This document shows, one piece after another, positions 42,737-54,809 of a DNA stretch of 64,000 bases. Made by a program: the position numbers and the translations under genes. Positions within the stretch are counted from its first letter, which is position 1, and each line of letters starts with the position of its first letter. Below the pieces are notes generated by a model. It searched no databases, was not told the origin of the DNA, and saw only the letters and a program-made list of their open reading frames with translations. The stretch covers positions 2,941,415 through 3,005,414 of the forward strand of contig NZ_CP118480.1 of the NCBI RefSeq assembly GCF_030450055.1, read 5' to 3'. The stretch comes from Gallaecimonas kandeliae. GTDB taxonomy: Bacteria > Pseudomonadota > Gammaproteobacteria > Enterobacterales > Gallaecimonadaceae.

Positions 42737-44186
42737 AATGGGGCCTGTAGACCCGCACGTTGCTGAACCCCTGCTCCTGCAGGTACAGGGCCTGGAGCTT
42801 GCTCATCACCCCTTTGGCGCAATAGAGGAAGTAGAGCCTGTCCTTGGGCAGGTCGCCGAACTGGGTGGCCAGCTTGTAGAAAGGCAGCGCCTTCACTTCG
42901 ATGCCGTCCACCTCCAGGGGCGATTCTTCCTCCTCGTCGGGGGCGCGGATATCCAGGATCACCCCGTCGCTGGGCACCTCGGCCACCGCCTCCACTTCCA
43001 CCACCTTTTCCTGGGCTTCGGTGGCGATGTCGCGGATGTCCATGACCTTGGCGTTCTCCAGGGCCAGGTCCAGCACCGCCATGTCGAAATCCAGCTCTGT
43101 GGCTTCCACCTTGCGGATGTCGGCCCTGACGTTGGGGCTCTTGGAGATGACGCCGCAGAACTCTGGCATGGTCTCGGCGATCTCGAAGGTGCCGATGTCA
43201 CGGGCACAGTCGACGATCTCCTGTTTGTCCATGAAGATCAGCGGCCGCAGGATCAAGGTGTCGACGCTGCGGTCGATGATGGTGAGGTTGGTGAGGGTCT
43301 GGCTGGACACCTGGCCAACGGCTTCCCCCGTCACCAGGGCCTGGATGTTCATGCGCTCGGCCACCTTGGCGGCAGCACGCATCATCATGCGCTTGAGCAC
43401 CACCCCCATGAGGCCGTCTTCCACCTTTTCGAGGATCTCCGCCACCACCGCTTCGAAAGGCACTGTGACGAACTTGACCCTGTGGGAGGCGCCGAAGCGG
43501 TCCCAGAGATGGTAGGCCATCTGCTTGGTGCCGATCTCGTGGGCACTGCCGCCCAGGTTGAAGAAGCAGTAGTGGGTGCGGGAGCCACGGCGTATGGCCT
43601 GGTAGCTGGCCACACCCGAATCGAAGCCGCCGGAGATGAGGGTCAGCAGATCTTCCTGGGTCTTGATGGGGAAGCCCCCCAGGCCCTTGTGGCGGCCAGC
43701 CACCAGATAGAACCTGTCGCCTTCGATCTCGATGTTGAGGGTCAGGTCCGGGTTCTTGAGGCGCACCCCGCCGGTGGGGTTGTTCTGGTTGAGGCCACCG
43801 CCGACATAGCGCTCCACTTCGATGGAGCTGAACTCATGCTTGCCGCTGCGCTTGACCCGCACGCAGAAGGTCTTGCAGGCCAGGCTGGCGCCCCAGGCCT
43901 GCTGGGCCACTTCATAGATGTCGTGAAGGGTCTGGAAGGGATACTCGGCCACTTCCAGCACATGGGAGACGCCAGGGGTGCAACAGAGTTTGTCGATGAC
44001 GGCGGCCTTGTCGGCGCCGTCCGGGACCCGCACTTCCAGCTTGTCCCAGAAGCGGTCGACCTTGGCTTCCTCTTCCACCCGGCGCAGCGCCACCCTGATG
44101 TTGGACTCGAGCAGCTTGATGAAGCGCAGCCTGACCGACTTGCTCTTGATGGTGATTTCCGGATGGAGCTTGATGATGAACTTCAC
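42735..44186 (-). CDS. thiI: tRNA 4-thiouridine synthase / thiamine sulfur transferase
   Basis: The 483-residue protein has ferredoxin-like and THUMP domains, a PP-loop ATPase signature ([14 protein letters not shown]) and a C-terminal rhodanese domain with the persulfide cysteine in [10 protein letters not shown]. It makes s4U in tRNA and transfers sulfur for thiamine thiazole. The start is GTG at 44186, which aligns with the family beginning (M)[14 protein letters not shown]; a longer frame from 44252 has no family support. Confidence 0.94.
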   Translation of the reverse strand: MKFIIKLHPEITIKSKSVRLRFIKLLESNIRVALRRVEEEAKVDRFWDKLEVRVPDGADKAAVIDKLCCTPGVSHVLEVAEYPFQTLHDIYEVAQQAWGASLACKTFCVRVKRSGKHEFSSIEVERYVGGGLNQNNPTGGVRLKNPDLTLNIEIEGDRFYLVAGRHKGLGGFPIKTQEDLLTLISGGFDSGVASYQAIRRGSRTHYCFFNLGGSAHEIGTKQMAYHLWDRFGASHRVKFVTVPFEAVVAEILEKVEDGLMGVVLKRMMMRAAAKVAERMNIQALVTGEAVGQVSSQTLTNLTIIDRSVDTLILRPLIFMDKQEIVDCARDIGTFEIAETMPEFCGVISKSPNVRADIRKVEATELDFDMAVLDLALENAKVMDIRDIATEAQEKVVEVEAVAEVPSDGVILDIRAPDEEEESPLEVDGIEVKALPFYKLATQFGDLPKDRLYFLYCAKGVMSKLQALYLQEQGFSNVRVYRPH

Positions 44187-44274
44187 GACATAACCCTGAG
44201 TGGCGCCAAAAGCGTGCGGATTATACCCGCCAGCGGCGGTACTTTCACCCAAAGCGAAAGTACCGCCTCGGCCG

Positions 44275-45198
44275 TCAGGGCCGGCCGGCCGGGATCTCGT
44301 CCGTTATCTTGGGCTTACCCTGGTTGATGGCGATCTCGACGCGGCGGTTCATGCGCCTGTGGGCCTCGGTGTCGTTGGGCACCAACGGCTGGGAGTCGGC
44401 AAAGCCGCGCACCACCAGGCGCTTGGGATCCAGGCCCTGTACCATCAGCAGCTCGTGGGTCACGGCCAGGGCCCGCTGCACCGACAGGTCCCAGTTGGAA
44501 CTGTAGAGCTCGGAATGGACCTTGAGGTCGTCGGTATGGCCTGAAACGGTGATCTCCCCCGGCACGTCCTTGAGCAGTTCCCCCACCTGCTGGATGATGG
44601 GCTTGAACTTGGGCTGCAGGAAGGCCGAGCCCGAGGGGAAGGAGCCCTTCTCACGGATGCGGATGACGATCTGCTGGCCGAGGGACTCCAGCTCTATGGC
44701 CCCGTCTTGGATCTGGGCATTGAGCGCCTGGGCCATGTTGCGGGCCAGCTCGTTCATCTGGTCCTGCTGTTCCTGGGGATTCTCGGCGCTATGTTTGGAG
44801 CCCTTGGTGGACGACTCGCCGCCAACCCTTTTATCCCGCTGCTTGCTCTCGCCGCCGACGTACTGGCTTTCCCCTTTCTGGAACTCCAGGCTCTGCTCCG
44901 TCATCTCCATGGTCTGCTGCTGGACAGTCTCTATGGGGGTCGGCTCGGGACGGCCAGGGCTGAACTCCTGGGCGATGACGGAAGTCCCCTTGGGGATGTC
45001 CTTGACCTCGACGCGGTTCTGGACGCCGAAGGCGTTTTTCATGGAGCCGGCTATCTGCTTGAACTTAAGCACATCCATCTCGGAGAAGGACAGCAGCAGC
45101 ACGAAGAAACACATCAGCAGCGACATCAGGTCGGCAAAGGTGCCCATCCAGGGCGGCAGGCCGGGCGGCGGGCACTTGCACTTGGGTGCGTCACTCAT
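44275..45198 (-). CDS. pomB: Na+-driven flagellar stator subunit PomB (MotB family)
   Basis: The 307-residue protein has one membrane helix with the ion-binding Asp (D23 in [18 protein letters not shown]) and a C-terminal OmpA-like peptidoglycan-binding domain ([19 protein letters not shown]). The N-terminus [20 protein letters not shown] matches PomB, the sodium type. It follows pomA by three bp. Confidence 0.94.
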   Translation of the reverse strand: MSDAPKCKCPPPGLPPWMGTFADLMSLLMCFFVLLLSFSEMDVLKFKQIAGSMKNAFGVQNRVEVKDIPKGTSVIAQEFSPGRPEPTPIETVQQQTMEMTEQSLEFQKGESQYVGGESKQRDKRVGGESSTKGSKHSAENPQEQQDQMNELARNMAQALNAQIQDGAIELESLGQQIVIRIREKGSFPSGSAFLQPKFKPIIQQVGELLKDVPGEITVSGHTDDLKVHSELYSSNWDLSVQRALAVTHELLMVQGLDPKRLVVRGFADSQPLVPNDTEAHRRMNRRVEIAINQGKPKITDEIPAGRP

Positions 45199-45201
45199 CC
45201 C

Positions 45202-45966
45202 TTATTCGTCCGTGGTCTTGACCTGGCGCTTGGACTCGGCCAGGTAGTTCTTGAGCATGTTCTCGATGACCCTGGGATTGAGGCCGGCCTGGATACCCAG
45301 CACGGCATCCAGGATCAGGCGGCGGTTGAGCATTTCCTCGTTCATGCGCAGCCCCAGCTTGTCGGCGATGGGGATGGCCACCATGTTGGCGATGACGGCG
45401 CCGTAGAGGGTGGTCAGCAAGGCCACGGCCATGGCCGGGCCTATGGCCTTGGGATCGTCCATGTTCTTGAGCATGGCCACCAGGCCGACCAGGGTGCCTA
45501 TCATGCCCATGGCGGGGGCCACGTCGGCGATGGCCTTGAAGATGCTGATGCCGCGCTCGTGGCGCTCCGTGGTTTCGTTGATGTCCTTATTGAGGTTTTC
45601 ACGCACCACGTCCACGTCATGGCCGTCCACCAGCAGGTCTATCCCCTTACGGAAGAAGGCGTTCTTGACCTCGGCTTCTTCCAGGGCCAGGAAGCCACCC
45701 TTACGGGCTGCGTCGGCCATTTCCACGGCCTTGTCGATCAGCTCTTCCGGCTTGTCCAGTTTGAACATGAAGGCCTTGACGGCGATCTTGGCGGCGCCGA
45801 AGAACTGGCCCATGTTGAACTTCATCAACACCACGCACAGCGAGCCTGCCACGACGATGAGCACTGAGGGAGTGTCATAGAAGGCGTTGAGGTCGCCCCC
45901 CAACATCATGGCCATGAGGACGAAGGCGAAGGCGCCGATAATTCCGATGAGTGTCGCCAGATCCAA
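45202..45966 (-). CDS. pomA: Na+-driven flagellar stator subunit PomA (MotA family)
   Basis: The 254-residue protein has four membrane helices and a cytoplasmic loop with the charged residues that contact the rotor. It starts MDLATLIGIIGAFAFVLMAMMLGG and has VAPAMGMIGTLVGLVAML and ALLTTLYGAVIANM. With PomB it forms the motor stator driven by the Na+ gradient that Nqr maintains. Confidence 0.95.
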   Translation of the reverse strand: MDLATLIGIIGAFAFVLMAMMLGGDLNAFYDTPSVLIVVAGSLCVVLMKFNMGQFFGAAKIAVKAFMFKLDKPEELIDKAVEMADAARKGGFLALEEAEVKNAFFRKGIDLLVDGHDVDVVRENLNKDINETTERHERGISIFKAIADVAPAMGMIGTLVGLVAMLKNMDDPKAIGPAMAVALLTTLYGAVIANMVAIPIADKLGLRMNEEMLNRRLILDAVLGIQAGLNPRVIENMLKNYLAESKRQVKTTDE

Positions 45967-46141
45967 AAGACTTCTCCCAAAACTTTACGCTTACAGCAAT
46001 ACGTTATAGCGTGACGGCAGCTATTTTTGCGTGCCAGCTTGTGCAGGACAAGGGCTGATGTTTGCGTTCAAGCCAGCATGACAGTAATTTGTGCGCCCAC
46101 ACCTTCATCGACCGCAAGCGGCCAGGACTTAAGGGTAGAAG

Positions 46142-46378
46142 ATGGCAAAAAAGCAGCCTGACAATATGAGCTTCGAAGAGAGCCTCCAGGAATTGGAAGC
46201 CGTAGTGCTGCAACTGGAGCAAGGCGAACTGAGCCTGGACGAGGCCCTCAAGCAGTTCGAGCGGGGCGTGGCCCTGAGCCGGGCCAGCGAGCAGAAGCTC
46301 AAGGCCGCAGAGCAAAAAGTGCAGATGCTGCTGGAAGACGGCAAGACCCTGGCCCCTTTCAACGAGCCCGAACAATGA
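46142..46378 (+). CDS. xseB: Exodeoxyribonuclease VII small subunit
   Basis: The 78-residue protein has the XseB signature SFEESLQELEAVVLQLEQGELSLDEALKQFERGVAL. It joins XseA to form the single-strand DNA exonuclease. It begins the standard xseB-ispA-dxs operon and overlaps ispA by four bp. Confidence 0.96.
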   Translation: MAKKQPDNMSFEESLQELEAVVLQLEQGELSLDEALKQFERGVALSRASEQKLKAAEQKVQMLLEDGKTLAPFNEPEQ

Positions 46379-47256
46379 GCCTGGCCCAGTTCCAGGCAGC
46401 CTGCCGCCAGCGTATCGACGCTTACCTGAAAACCTTGCTGGACACCCAGCCGGATCTGGAGCCCAGGCTCAAGGCGGCCATGAACCATGGCCTGCTGCTG
46501 GGCGGCAAGCGCATGCGTCCCTTCCTGGTCTACGGTGCCGGTCAGATGCTGGGCCTGCCCCTGGAAAAGCTCGATCCATTGGCAGGGGCCGTGGAGTGCA
46601 TCCACGCCTACTCGCTTATCCACGACGACCTGCCGGCCATGGACGACGACGCCCTGCGCCGCGGCCAACCGACAGTGCACGTGGCCTTTGACGAAGCCAC
46701 CGCCATCCTCGCCGGCGACGCCCTGCAGGCCCTGGCCTTCGGCGAGCTGGCCAAGGCCGAGGTCGCGACTGTGGCCGGCTTCAAGGCCCTGCTGGCGCTG
46801 CTGGCCCAGGCCGCCGGCTATCCCGGTATGGTAGGGGGCCAAGCCATGGACATGGCCGCCACTGACCAGCCAACCAGCCTCGAGCAACTGGAGCGGATCC
46901 ACGCCCACAAGACAGGGGCCCTGATCCGCGCCAGCCTGCTAATGCCGGCGCTGATGGCCGACATCCCCCAGCAGCAGTACCAGTTGCTGAGCGATTTTGC
47001 CGACAAGTTGGGGCTGGCCTTCCAAGTCCAGGACGATATCCTCGACGTCACCGCCGACACCGCCACCCTCGGCAAGACCCAGGGCAAGGACCAGCGGGAC
47101 AACAAAGCCACCTATCCTGCCCTGATGGGGCTCGCCGCCGCCCAGGAGTTCGCCCAGTCCCTTGTGGACGAAGCGCTGTCCTGCCTGGCGTCCTTGCCCT
47201 ACAATAGCGATCATTTGGCCGCCCTCGCCCGCTTTGTTATCAGCCGAGAGCGCTAA
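46375..47256 (+). CDS. ispA: Farnesyl diphosphate synthase
   Basis: The 293-residue trans-prenyltransferase has both aspartate-rich motifs, [10 protein letters not shown] (residues 83-92) and QDDILD, plus GGKRMRPF for isopentenyl diphosphate. It makes farnesyl diphosphate from DMAPP and two IPP, feeding quinone and undecaprenol synthesis. It starts within the end of xseB and is followed 14 bp later by dxs. Confidence 0.96.
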   Translation: MSLAQFQAACRQRIDAYLKTLLDTQPDLEPRLKAAMNHGLLLGGKRMRPFLVYGAGQMLGLPLEKLDPLAGAVECIHAYSLIHDDLPAMDDDALRRGQPTVHVAFDEATAILAGDALQALAFGELAKAEVATVAGFKALLALLAQAAGYPGMVGGQAMDMAATDQPTSLEQLERIHAHKTGALIRASLLMPALMADIPQQQYQLLSDFADKLGLAFQVQDDILDVTADTATLGKTQGKDQRDNKATYPALMGLAAAQEFAQSLVDEALSCLASLPYNSDHLAALARFVISRER

Positions 47257-47270
47257 CGACGCCAGCACAG

Positions 47271-49136
47271 ATGATGAGCACCGATAAGAACTCCTATCCC
47301 CTTTTGAGCGGCATCTCCTCCCCCGAGGCCTTGCGCAAACTTCCCCAGGACCAGCTGCCACAGGTGGCTGACGAGCTGCGCCGCTACCTGCTGGAATCCG
47401 TCAGCCAGTCTTCAGGCCATTTGGCCTCCGGCCTCGGTGCCGTGGAGCTGACGGTGGCCTTGCATTACATCTACCAGACCCCTTTCGACCGCTTGATCTG
47501 GGACGTGGGCCACCAGGCCTACCCCCACAAGATCCTCACCGGCCGCCGGGACCAGATGGGCAGCATCCGCCAGAAGAACGGCCTGCATCCCTTCCCCTGG
47601 CGTGAAGAAAGCGAGTACGACGTGCTGTCGGTCGGCCATTCCTCCACCTCCATCTCCGCCGGCCTCGCCATGGCCATAGCGGCGGAGCGTGAAGGCGAAG
47701 GCCGCAAGGTGGTGTCCGTCATAGGTGACGGCGCCATGACCGCCGGCATGGTGTTCGAGGCCATGAACCACGCAGGGGATCTCGGCACCGACATGGTGGT
47801 GGTGCTCAACGACAACGAGATGTCCATCTCCGAGAACGTCGGCGCCCTGAACAAGCACCTGGCCAGGCTGCTCTCCGGCAGCCTCTACACCTCCATCCGC
47901 GAAGGCGGCAAGAAGGTGCTGTCCGGCCTGCCGCCCATCAAGGAGCTGGCCAAGCGCGCCGAGGAACACCTCAAGGGCATGGTGGTGCCCGGTACCCTCT
48001 TCGAAGAGCTGGGCTTCAACTACATAGGCCCCATCGATGGCCATGACGTCAACGCCCTGGTGGACTGCCTGCGCAACATGCGCAACCTCAAGGGTCCCCA
48101 GCTGCTGCACGTGATGACCAAGAAGGGCAAGGGCTACGAGCCGGCCGAGAAGGACCCCATCGGCTACCATGGTGTGCCCAAGTTCGACCCGGCCCAGACC
48201 AGCCTGCCCAAGTCCAAGGGCGGCAGCCCCAGCTTCTCGCAGATCTTCGGCGACTGGCTCTGCGACATGGCCGCCCGAGATCCCAAGCTGATGGCCATCA
48301 CCCCGGCCATGCGCGAAGGCTCCGGCATGGTGCGCTTCAGCCAGGAATACCCCAAACAGTACTTCGACGTGGCCATCGCCGAACAACATGCGGTGACCTT
48401 CGCCGCCGGTTTCGCCATCGAAGGCTACAAGCCGGTGGTGGCCATCTATTCGAGCTTCCTGCAGCGGGCCTACGACCAGCTGATCCACGATGTGGCGCTG
48501 ATGAAGCTGCCGGTGCTGTTCGCCATCGACCGCGCCGGCATCGTCGGTGCCGACGGCCCCACCCACCAGGGTGCCTTCGACTTGAGCTTCCTGCGCTGTA
48601 TCCCCAACATGGTGGTGATGACCCCCTCAGACGAGGATCAATGCCGGCAGATGCTCTACACCGGCTACCAGTGGGACGGTCCAGCCGCCGTCCGTTACCC
48701 CCGCGGCAGCGGTACCGGCATAGCGCCCCAGGCCGAGATGCGGGCCCTGCCCATCGGCAAGGGCGAACAGGTCAGGAAAGGCAACAAGGTCGCCATTTTG
48801 GCCTTCGGCACCCTGCTTGCCGAGGCACGCCAGGCCGCAGAAGCCCTGGACGCCAGCCTCTGCGACATGCGTTTCGTCAAGCCTTTGGACGAGGACTTGA
48901 TCCAAGACATGGCCGCCCAGCATGAGCTGTTGGTAACCTTGGAAGAAAATGCCGTCATGGGCGGCGCCGGTTCGGCTGTCGCCGAATTCCTCAACAGCCA
49001 GGGCATCAACAAGCCGCTGTTGCAGTTGGGGCTGCCGGACGAATTCATCAAACATGGCACCCAGGCGGAGATCCTGGCTGAGCTGAGGCTGGATGCCGCC
49101 GGTATCACAGGCCGCATCAAAGCACGGCTTGAATGA
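47271..49136 (+). CDS. dxs: 1-deoxy-D-xylulose-5-phosphate synthase
   Basis: The 621-residue transketolase-like enzyme has TPP-binding [18 protein letters not shown]...NDNEMSIS, the GVAEQHAV-like [14 protein letters not shown] segment and [18 protein letters not shown]. It condenses pyruvate and glyceraldehyde 3-phosphate in the first MEP-pathway step. Two adjacent ATGs are possible. A terminator follows immediately. Confidence 0.97.
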   Translation: MMSTDKNSYPLLSGISSPEALRKLPQDQLPQVADELRRYLLESVSQSSGHLASGLGAVELTVALHYIYQTPFDRLIWDVGHQAYPHKILTGRRDQMGSIRQKNGLHPFPWREESEYDVLSVGHSSTSISAGLAMAIAAEREGEGRKVVSVIGDGAMTAGMVFEAMNHAGDLGTDMVVVLNDNEMSISENVGALNKHLARLLSGSLYTSIREGGKKVLSGLPPIKELAKRAEEHLKGMVVPGTLFEELGFNYIGPIDGHDVNALVDCLRNMRNLKGPQLLHVMTKKGKGYEPAEKDPIGYHGVPKFDPAQTSLPKSKGGSPSFSQIFGDWLCDMAARDPKLMAITPAMREGSGMVRFSQEYPKQYFDVAIAEQHAVTFAAGFAIEGYKPVVAIYSSFLQRAYDQLIHDVALMKLPVLFAIDRAGIVGADGPTHQGAFDLSFLRCIPNMVVMTPSDEDQCRQMLYTGYQWDGPAAVRYPRGSGTGIAPQAEMRALPIGKGEQVRKGNKVAILAFGTLLAEARQAAEALDASLCDMRFVKPLDEDLIQDMAAQHELLVTLEENAVMGGAGSAVAEFLNSQGINKPLLQLGLPDEFIKHGTQAEILAELRLDAAGITGRIKARLE

Positions 49137-49139
49137 CGG

Positions 49140-49168
49140 AAGGGCTCGAAAGAGCCCTTTCTTTTTAC
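49140..49168 (+). terminator. Terminator of the xseB-ispA-dxs operon
   Basis: 8-bp stem AAGGGCTC/GAGCCCTT with GAAA tetraloop and a long T-run. Confidence 0.88.
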
Positions 49169-49190
49169 CTTCGCCAAGGCCAATAAGAAA

Positions 49191-50552
49191 ATGCGAAGCC
49201 GTTACCCTCTGATCCGTTTAGCACTCAAGCTTTCTCCCATCCTTGCCACCACGGCCTTGATAGGCGCAGCCCTGGTACTGTTGGCCTACCCCCTAGGGTT
49301 GCACTTGCTGATCCGCCCCTTGTTGACAGGGCCTGGGACTCACCCCCTAACGGCAGCGGCGACCCTGGCCCTGGCCCTGGCCACCTTGCTGCGGAACAAC
49401 CGGCTGGGCACGGCGCTGGCCGCCATGGTGCTGGCCCTGATGCTGCTGAGGCTGTTCCTGGCCGAGCCGAGCGGCCCCTGGCTGGCGGCACTGACTCCCT
49501 TTCCACAAGCCCTGGCCAAACTCAACGCCCTGGGCCACAGCGTCGCCCTTGGCGAGTTAACGGCCCTGAGCCTGGCCGCCAGCGCCGCCGCCCTGCTGTG
49601 CTACCAGGCCTTTCGCCTGACATTGTCACAGCTGCTGGCGGCCTTTAGCCTGGCCGTTCCCCAAGTCGCCATCGTCGGCTATGCCCTGGGACTCAACCGC
49701 TTTCACGGCGAGACCTCCCTGACCACAGTGTCCATGGTCATCCCTCTGGCCATGGCCATACTGCTGTGCAGCGCCCACAGAGGTGGTCTGCGGGCCCTGC
49801 TCAGCCCCAGGGTGGGCGGCAGGGTGGCCAGGCTGCAACTGCTGCTGGGCTTTTCCATTCCCTTCCTGACCGGGTTCCTGCTGGTCAATACCGTCCAACA
49901 TTCCCCGGACCTTTCACTCGGCATACTGATAGTGACCGTCAGCCAGGCGACAGTGGTGCTGATCACCGTTTCGGCCATCCTCTATGATCAGGTGGACCTC
50001 GGCCGCCGCCGCTACCAGCGGCAATTGGAACTGCTGGCCACCAAGGACGCCCTGACCCTGACCTACAACCGCTACGCCCTGGAACGCCGCGCCGATCAGG
50101 AGCTGGCCCGTTTCCATCGCCACGGCCCTCCCTTGTCGGCCCTGCTGGTGGATATCGATCATTTCAAGGTCATCAACGACACCTATGGCCACGGGGTCGG
50201 CGACTTGGTGCTGCAGCGACTGGCCGCCCTGATGCGCAGCCACTGCCGCTGTCAGGACATGGTGGCCCGCTGGGGAGGCGAGGAATTCGTGCTGCTGCTG
50301 CCCGATACCGCTCTCGAGGCCGCCGCCCAGGCCGCGGAAAAGCTGCGGCGCCTGATCGCCGAAACCGACTTCTCGGAGCAAGGCGTAGGCCTGCCCGTCC
50401 ATATCTCCATAGGCTGCGCCCAGTTGATGGCCAACGAGAGCTTCTCGGACCAACTGCGCCGCGCCGACGCCGCCCTCTACAGCGCCAAGCGCCAGGGACG
50501 CAACCAGGTGGTATGCGCCGAGCCGTCCCGCCCTTCCTTGAGGCAGGCTTGA
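49191..50552 (+). CDS. Membrane diguanylate cyclase (GGEEF)
   Basis: The 453-residue protein has seven or eight N-terminal hydrophobic segments (to about residue 265) forming a MASE-like membrane sensor, then a GGDEF domain: VDIDHFKVINDTYGH, active site GGEEF at 362-366, and RCQD I-site at 353-356. It should make c-di-GMP and be product-inhibited. The sensor family is not identified. It is followed by a strong terminator and then the IS3 element. Confidence 0.93.
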   Translation: MRSRYPLIRLALKLSPILATTALIGAALVLLAYPLGLHLLIRPLLTGPGTHPLTAAATLALALATLLRNNRLGTALAAMVLALMLLRLFLAEPSGPWLAALTPFPQALAKLNALGHSVALGELTALSLAASAAALLCYQAFRLTLSQLLAAFSLAVPQVAIVGYALGLNRFHGETSLTTVSMVIPLAMAILLCSAHRGGLRALLSPRVGGRVARLQLLLGFSIPFLTGFLLVNTVQHSPDLSLGILIVTVSQATVVLITVSAILYDQVDLGRRRYQRQLELLATKDALTLTYNRYALERRADQELARFHRHGPPLSALLVDIDHFKVINDTYGHGVGDLVLQRLAALMRSHCRCQDMVARWGGEEFVLLLPDTALEAAAQAAEKLRRLIAETDFSEQGVGLPVHISIGCAQLMANESFSDQLRRADAALYSAKRQGRNQVVCAEPSRPSLRQA

Positions 50553-50573
50553 AACGGAAAAGCCTATCTTTCC

Positions 50574-50612
50574 AATAATGAAAAGGGGCCTTCAAGGCCC
50601 CTTTTCATTATT
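50574..50612 (+). terminator. Terminator of the GGEEF gene
   Basis: A 17-bp perfect stem (50574-50590 with 50596-50612) around TTCAA; the outer arms contain AATAATGAAAA/TTTTCATTATT. Strong and possibly bidirectional. Confidence 0.85.
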
Positions 50613-50707
50613 GATTGCGACTCATCATTCTCAGTCGCTTTGTAGTGGTCTACTAATCCCGGACACCGATTTAGGTGGTAGAGTCACCACCGCAAAAGAG
50701 GTGTTCC

Positions 50708-51870
<1,163 letters not shown>

Positions 51871-51882
51871 CCACTACAGATC

Positions 51883-51903
51883 ACCACCTCCATAGGAGGT
51901 GGT
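51883..51903 (+). terminator. Hairpin beside the IS right end
   Basis: 9-bp stem ACCACCTCC/GGAGGTGGT, 3-nt loop, followed by TT. It could stop IS readthrough into the receptor genes. Confidence 0.5.
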
Positions 51904-51921
51904 TTAAGGCTGAAAACAAAA

Positions 51922-51943
51922 AAGCGGCGCCGAAGCGCCGCTT
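51922..51943 (-). terminator. Terminator of TonB receptor 1
   Basis: 9-bp stem AAGCGGCGC/GCGCCGCTT with 4-nt loop, then T-run on the minus strand, 23 bp after the receptor stop codon. Confidence 0.85.
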
Positions 51944-51965
51944 GAAATAGCCATTCCAACTTGCC

Positions 51966-54809
51966 TTAGAAGGCGTAGTTGGCGCCCAAGAAGTAGGCTC
52001 GGCCCAGGGTATCGTAGTAACCGGCACCGTCGTAGGTGTAGGGGTTACGCGGCGGCGCCTTGTCAAAGGCATTCTTCACGCCGAAACGCAATTCCAAATG
52101 CTCATCGAAAGCATAACGACCGGTGAAATCCCACACGGTGCTGGAGGGGATGTCGTTATAGTTGTTGCTTTCAATAGTGCTCTTCCGATTACCAACAGCG
52201 TGGTGACGGTAATCAGCCACGGCGTTGACGGTCCATTTGTCGTAGGTCCAGATGGCGCTGAAACGTCCCTTCAAACGGGGATTTGTGTATTCGCCCACAT
52301 CGACTTCCAGATCGGACGCGAAGCCGGTGGGGTTGGTACGCCAATCGTCCACATAGGTGGCAAGCAGGTTGATGCGGAAGTTGCCAGCAGATTCTGTGGA
52401 GAAACCGTAGTCGCCCTCAATGTCCACCCCCTTGGTCTTGAAGGTCGCGACGTTGATGGGGCTCTGCACGAAGCTGGTGATGTCACCTGTATTAGGATCA
52501 CGGGTGAAGCGTGAACAATAGGGGTTGTCCAGGCTAGCGGAATCGTAGCAGTACTTAACAGCAGTGCCGACATCAATGTAGTTGATGGCGTTCTTGATGT
52601 CGAAGCTCCAGTAGTCCGCAGTCAGGGTCAAGCCTTCGACGAAGCTGGGGGTATAGACGAAGCCCACTGTGTAGTCGTCGGAGGTCTCTTCCTTCAGATC
52701 AGCATTACCAGCGTTGAAGCCAGGATGGTTGGCGTGATACCAGTCATCGGTGGCTTTCCAGCCGTCGGGCAGGCCGGCTGCATGACAGTTAGATGCGCGA
52801 TACTGACTGGCCTCAGGTGCATTGATGTTGTCCACGTCACAGACATCGGTAATAGACTCAAAGGTCTGGCCCGGCGGGTCATACAGTTCAGAGATGTTGG
52901 GAGCACGTACGGACTTGGACTTGGTGGCACGCAGCTTCAGATCATTGGTCACAGACCAATTCAAGCCCAGCTTCCAGGCATCGTTGTTGCCAACAGAGGT
53001 GTAGTCCATGTAACGGTAGGCCAGATCCAGGTTCACTTCCTTGGCAAGGAAGACATCGGCAAGAACCGGTACGGAGAACTCGACCGCAGCCTCGCTGACT
53101 TCATAGGCACCGTAGGACTTGGCGGAAGTGTTGCCGAAGATGAGGCCATTGATCATGTTGTCATCGGGAGTAGTCCTGGACTGCTCTCGGCGCCACTCAC
53201 CAGAGATGGCGGTACTCAAAGCGCCCGCAGGCAGTTCGAAGAGATCACCGCTGACCACGAAACCGGCATTCTTCTGCTCAGTCTTGGCGACGCGGTGGGC
53301 GTCGGTGCTGACCCAGTCGATAGCCTCCTGGCTGGCCTGGCCTTGACCCAGCAGGTTCAAAGGCACACAGCCGTTAGACTGGTCGCGACAGACGATATTA
53401 CCGTTGGCATCCTTGATGGAATCAAAGGCCTGGTAATAACGATCGGCAAAGATCTCACCTGTCCAATGGGTCTTCTCTTTCAGATGACCTTCTTGATAGA
53501 AAACGGAGTAGCTCCAGTCACCGATGTAACCTTCCAGACCCACCAAGGCACGGAAGGTATCACGGTTCTGGTTGTACTTACGATTACCAAACTCGGTATC
53601 GATACGGTACATGCCCACAACACCGCCATCGGCGTCGATGATGTTACGGGCATCATCACTCAGGAAAGCGTTATCGGACCAGATCGGTACCCCTTGATGG
53701 AATACGGGAGAGCTTTCACCGTAGGACTTGTAGTTAGAGTAGGTCAGCTCGGTAAAGAGCTTCATATCGTCATTGATCTGGTAATCGGCGTTCAGGTTGT
53801 ATACCTGGCGCTTCAGAGGCGTACGGATAACGTTGTAATTGACCGGATCATAACCTTCACAAGCACCAGTACAATAGTTTCCGTTAGTACCTGGGCCGGG
53901 GATAAGGCCATCACCGTAGTCGAAAGGCTTGAGATTACCGTTGGTATCCCAAGTGTACTGGTTATCCGAGGTGAAGAAGGTACCGGCCTCGTTAATCCAG
54001 CTCAGGGGCTTACGTCCTGTGTAGCTGATCTTGGTAGGTTCGCCATCATTGGGGCCAGTATTGGCGGAGTTGTAGATACTGCCTACAGGATTACGAGTAA
54101 AGTCGCGATCGGCGTATTTGATCTGTTTGGCTTCGGCATAGACGGCACTCATCATGACACTGCCTTTGCCCTGCAGGAAATCGGTGCCATAGGCCAGGGA
54201 GTACTGGGACTCAGCACCACCTTTCTGCTCAGGCTGGGTGTAGGAGGCGTCCAACTCCAAGCCGTCAGTCTTCTTACGGGTGATGATGTTGACCACACCG
54301 GCAACAGCGTCAGAACCGTAAACGGCAGAGGCACCACCTGTGATGATCTCGACGCGCTCAATCATGGTGGTGGGAAGGTTATTGAGGTCGACGGCGGTAT
54401 CACCGGCAGAACCAGCAACGTAACGGCGTCCGTTAACCAGTACCAGGGTACGGGCAGTGCCCAGGCCGCGCAGGTCAGTCTGGTTCAGGCCGTTGGCGAA
54501 GATAGTGTTGTTGGAAGTCTCGGGAGAAATACCAACAGTAGATTGAGGCAGCTTGTTCAGCAGATCAGCGACGTTGGTGATCCCCATGTCCTGGATCACG
54601 TCACCGCTGATCACAGTGAGAGGAGTCGGGGATAACGCACCTTGGCGTTTGATCCTGGAACCTGTCACTTCAATTCGTTCGGTCTTAGTGTCGTCCTGCT
54701 TGGCAGCAGCATTGTCAGCAGCATGGGCTACAACAGGCATCGCATAGGCAGCCATGACCCCAAGGGCCATAGCCGTTCGGACGGCAAGATTCAGCTTATT
54801 GGCTTTCAC
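51966..54809 (-). CDS. TonB-dependent outer membrane receptor, copy 1 of a tandem pair
   Basis: The 947-residue protein has a signal peptide ending near AHA, then a TonB-box-like ERIEVTGSRIKR, a plug (DVIQDMGITNVADLLNKLP, TLVLVNGRRYVAG, IERVEIITGGASAVYGSDAVAGVVNIITRK) and a barrel ending LGRAYFLGANYAF. The start is GTG at 54809 after GGGAGATGAGAC. The family imports peptides, glycans or siderophores; substrate unknown. It is 55-70% alike by eye to copy 2 in exposed parts and almost identical in plug and C-terminus. Confidence 0.93.
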   Translation of the reverse strand: MKANKLNLAVRTAMALGVMAAYAMPVVAHAADNAAAKQDDTKTERIEVTGSRIKRQGALSPTPLTVISGDVIQDMGITNVADLLNKLPQSTVGISPETSNNTIFANGLNQTDLRGLGTARTLVLVNGRRYVAGSAGDTAVDLNNLPTTMIERVEIITGGASAVYGSDAVAGVVNIITRKKTDGLELDASYTQPEQKGGAESQYSLAYGTDFLQGKGSVMMSAVYAEAKQIKYADRDFTRNPVGSIYNSANTGPNDGEPTKISYTGRKPLSWINEAGTFFTSDNQYTWDTNGNLKPFDYGDGLIPGPGTNGNYCTGACEGYDPVNYNVIRTPLKRQVYNLNADYQINDDMKLFTELTYSNYKSYGESSPVFHQGVPIWSDNAFLSDDARNIIDADGGVVGMYRIDTEFGNRKYNQNRDTFRALVGLEGYIGDWSYSVFYQEGHLKEKTHWTGEIFADRYYQAFDSIKDANGNIVCRDQSNGCVPLNLLGQGQASQEAIDWVSTDAHRVAKTEQKNAGFVVSGDLFELPAGALSTAISGEWRREQSRTTPDDNMINGLIFGNTSAKSYGAYEVSEAAVEFSVPVLADVFLAKEVNLDLAYRYMDYTSVGNNDAWKLGLNWSVTNDLKLRATKSKSVRAPNISELYDPPGQTFESITDVCDVDNINAPEASQYRASNCHAAGLPDGWKATDDWYHANHPGFNAGNADLKEETSDDYTVGFVYTPSFVEGLTLTADYWSFDIKNAINYIDVGTAVKYCYDSASLDNPYCSRFTRDPNTGDITSFVQSPINVATFKTKGVDIEGDYGFSTESAGNFRINLLATYVDDWRTNPTGFASDLEVDVGEYTNPRLKGRFSAIWTYDKWTVNAVADYRHHAVGNRKSTIESNNYNDIPSSTVWDFTGRYAFDEHLELRFGVKNAFDKAPPRNPYTYDGAGYYDTLGRAYFLGANYAF

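Noticed and set aside
52725-54635. 636-codon frame antisense to TonB receptor 1
   Set aside because: The opposite strand encodes a clear receptor, and a similar shadow exists over receptor 2, as expected from shared codon bias.
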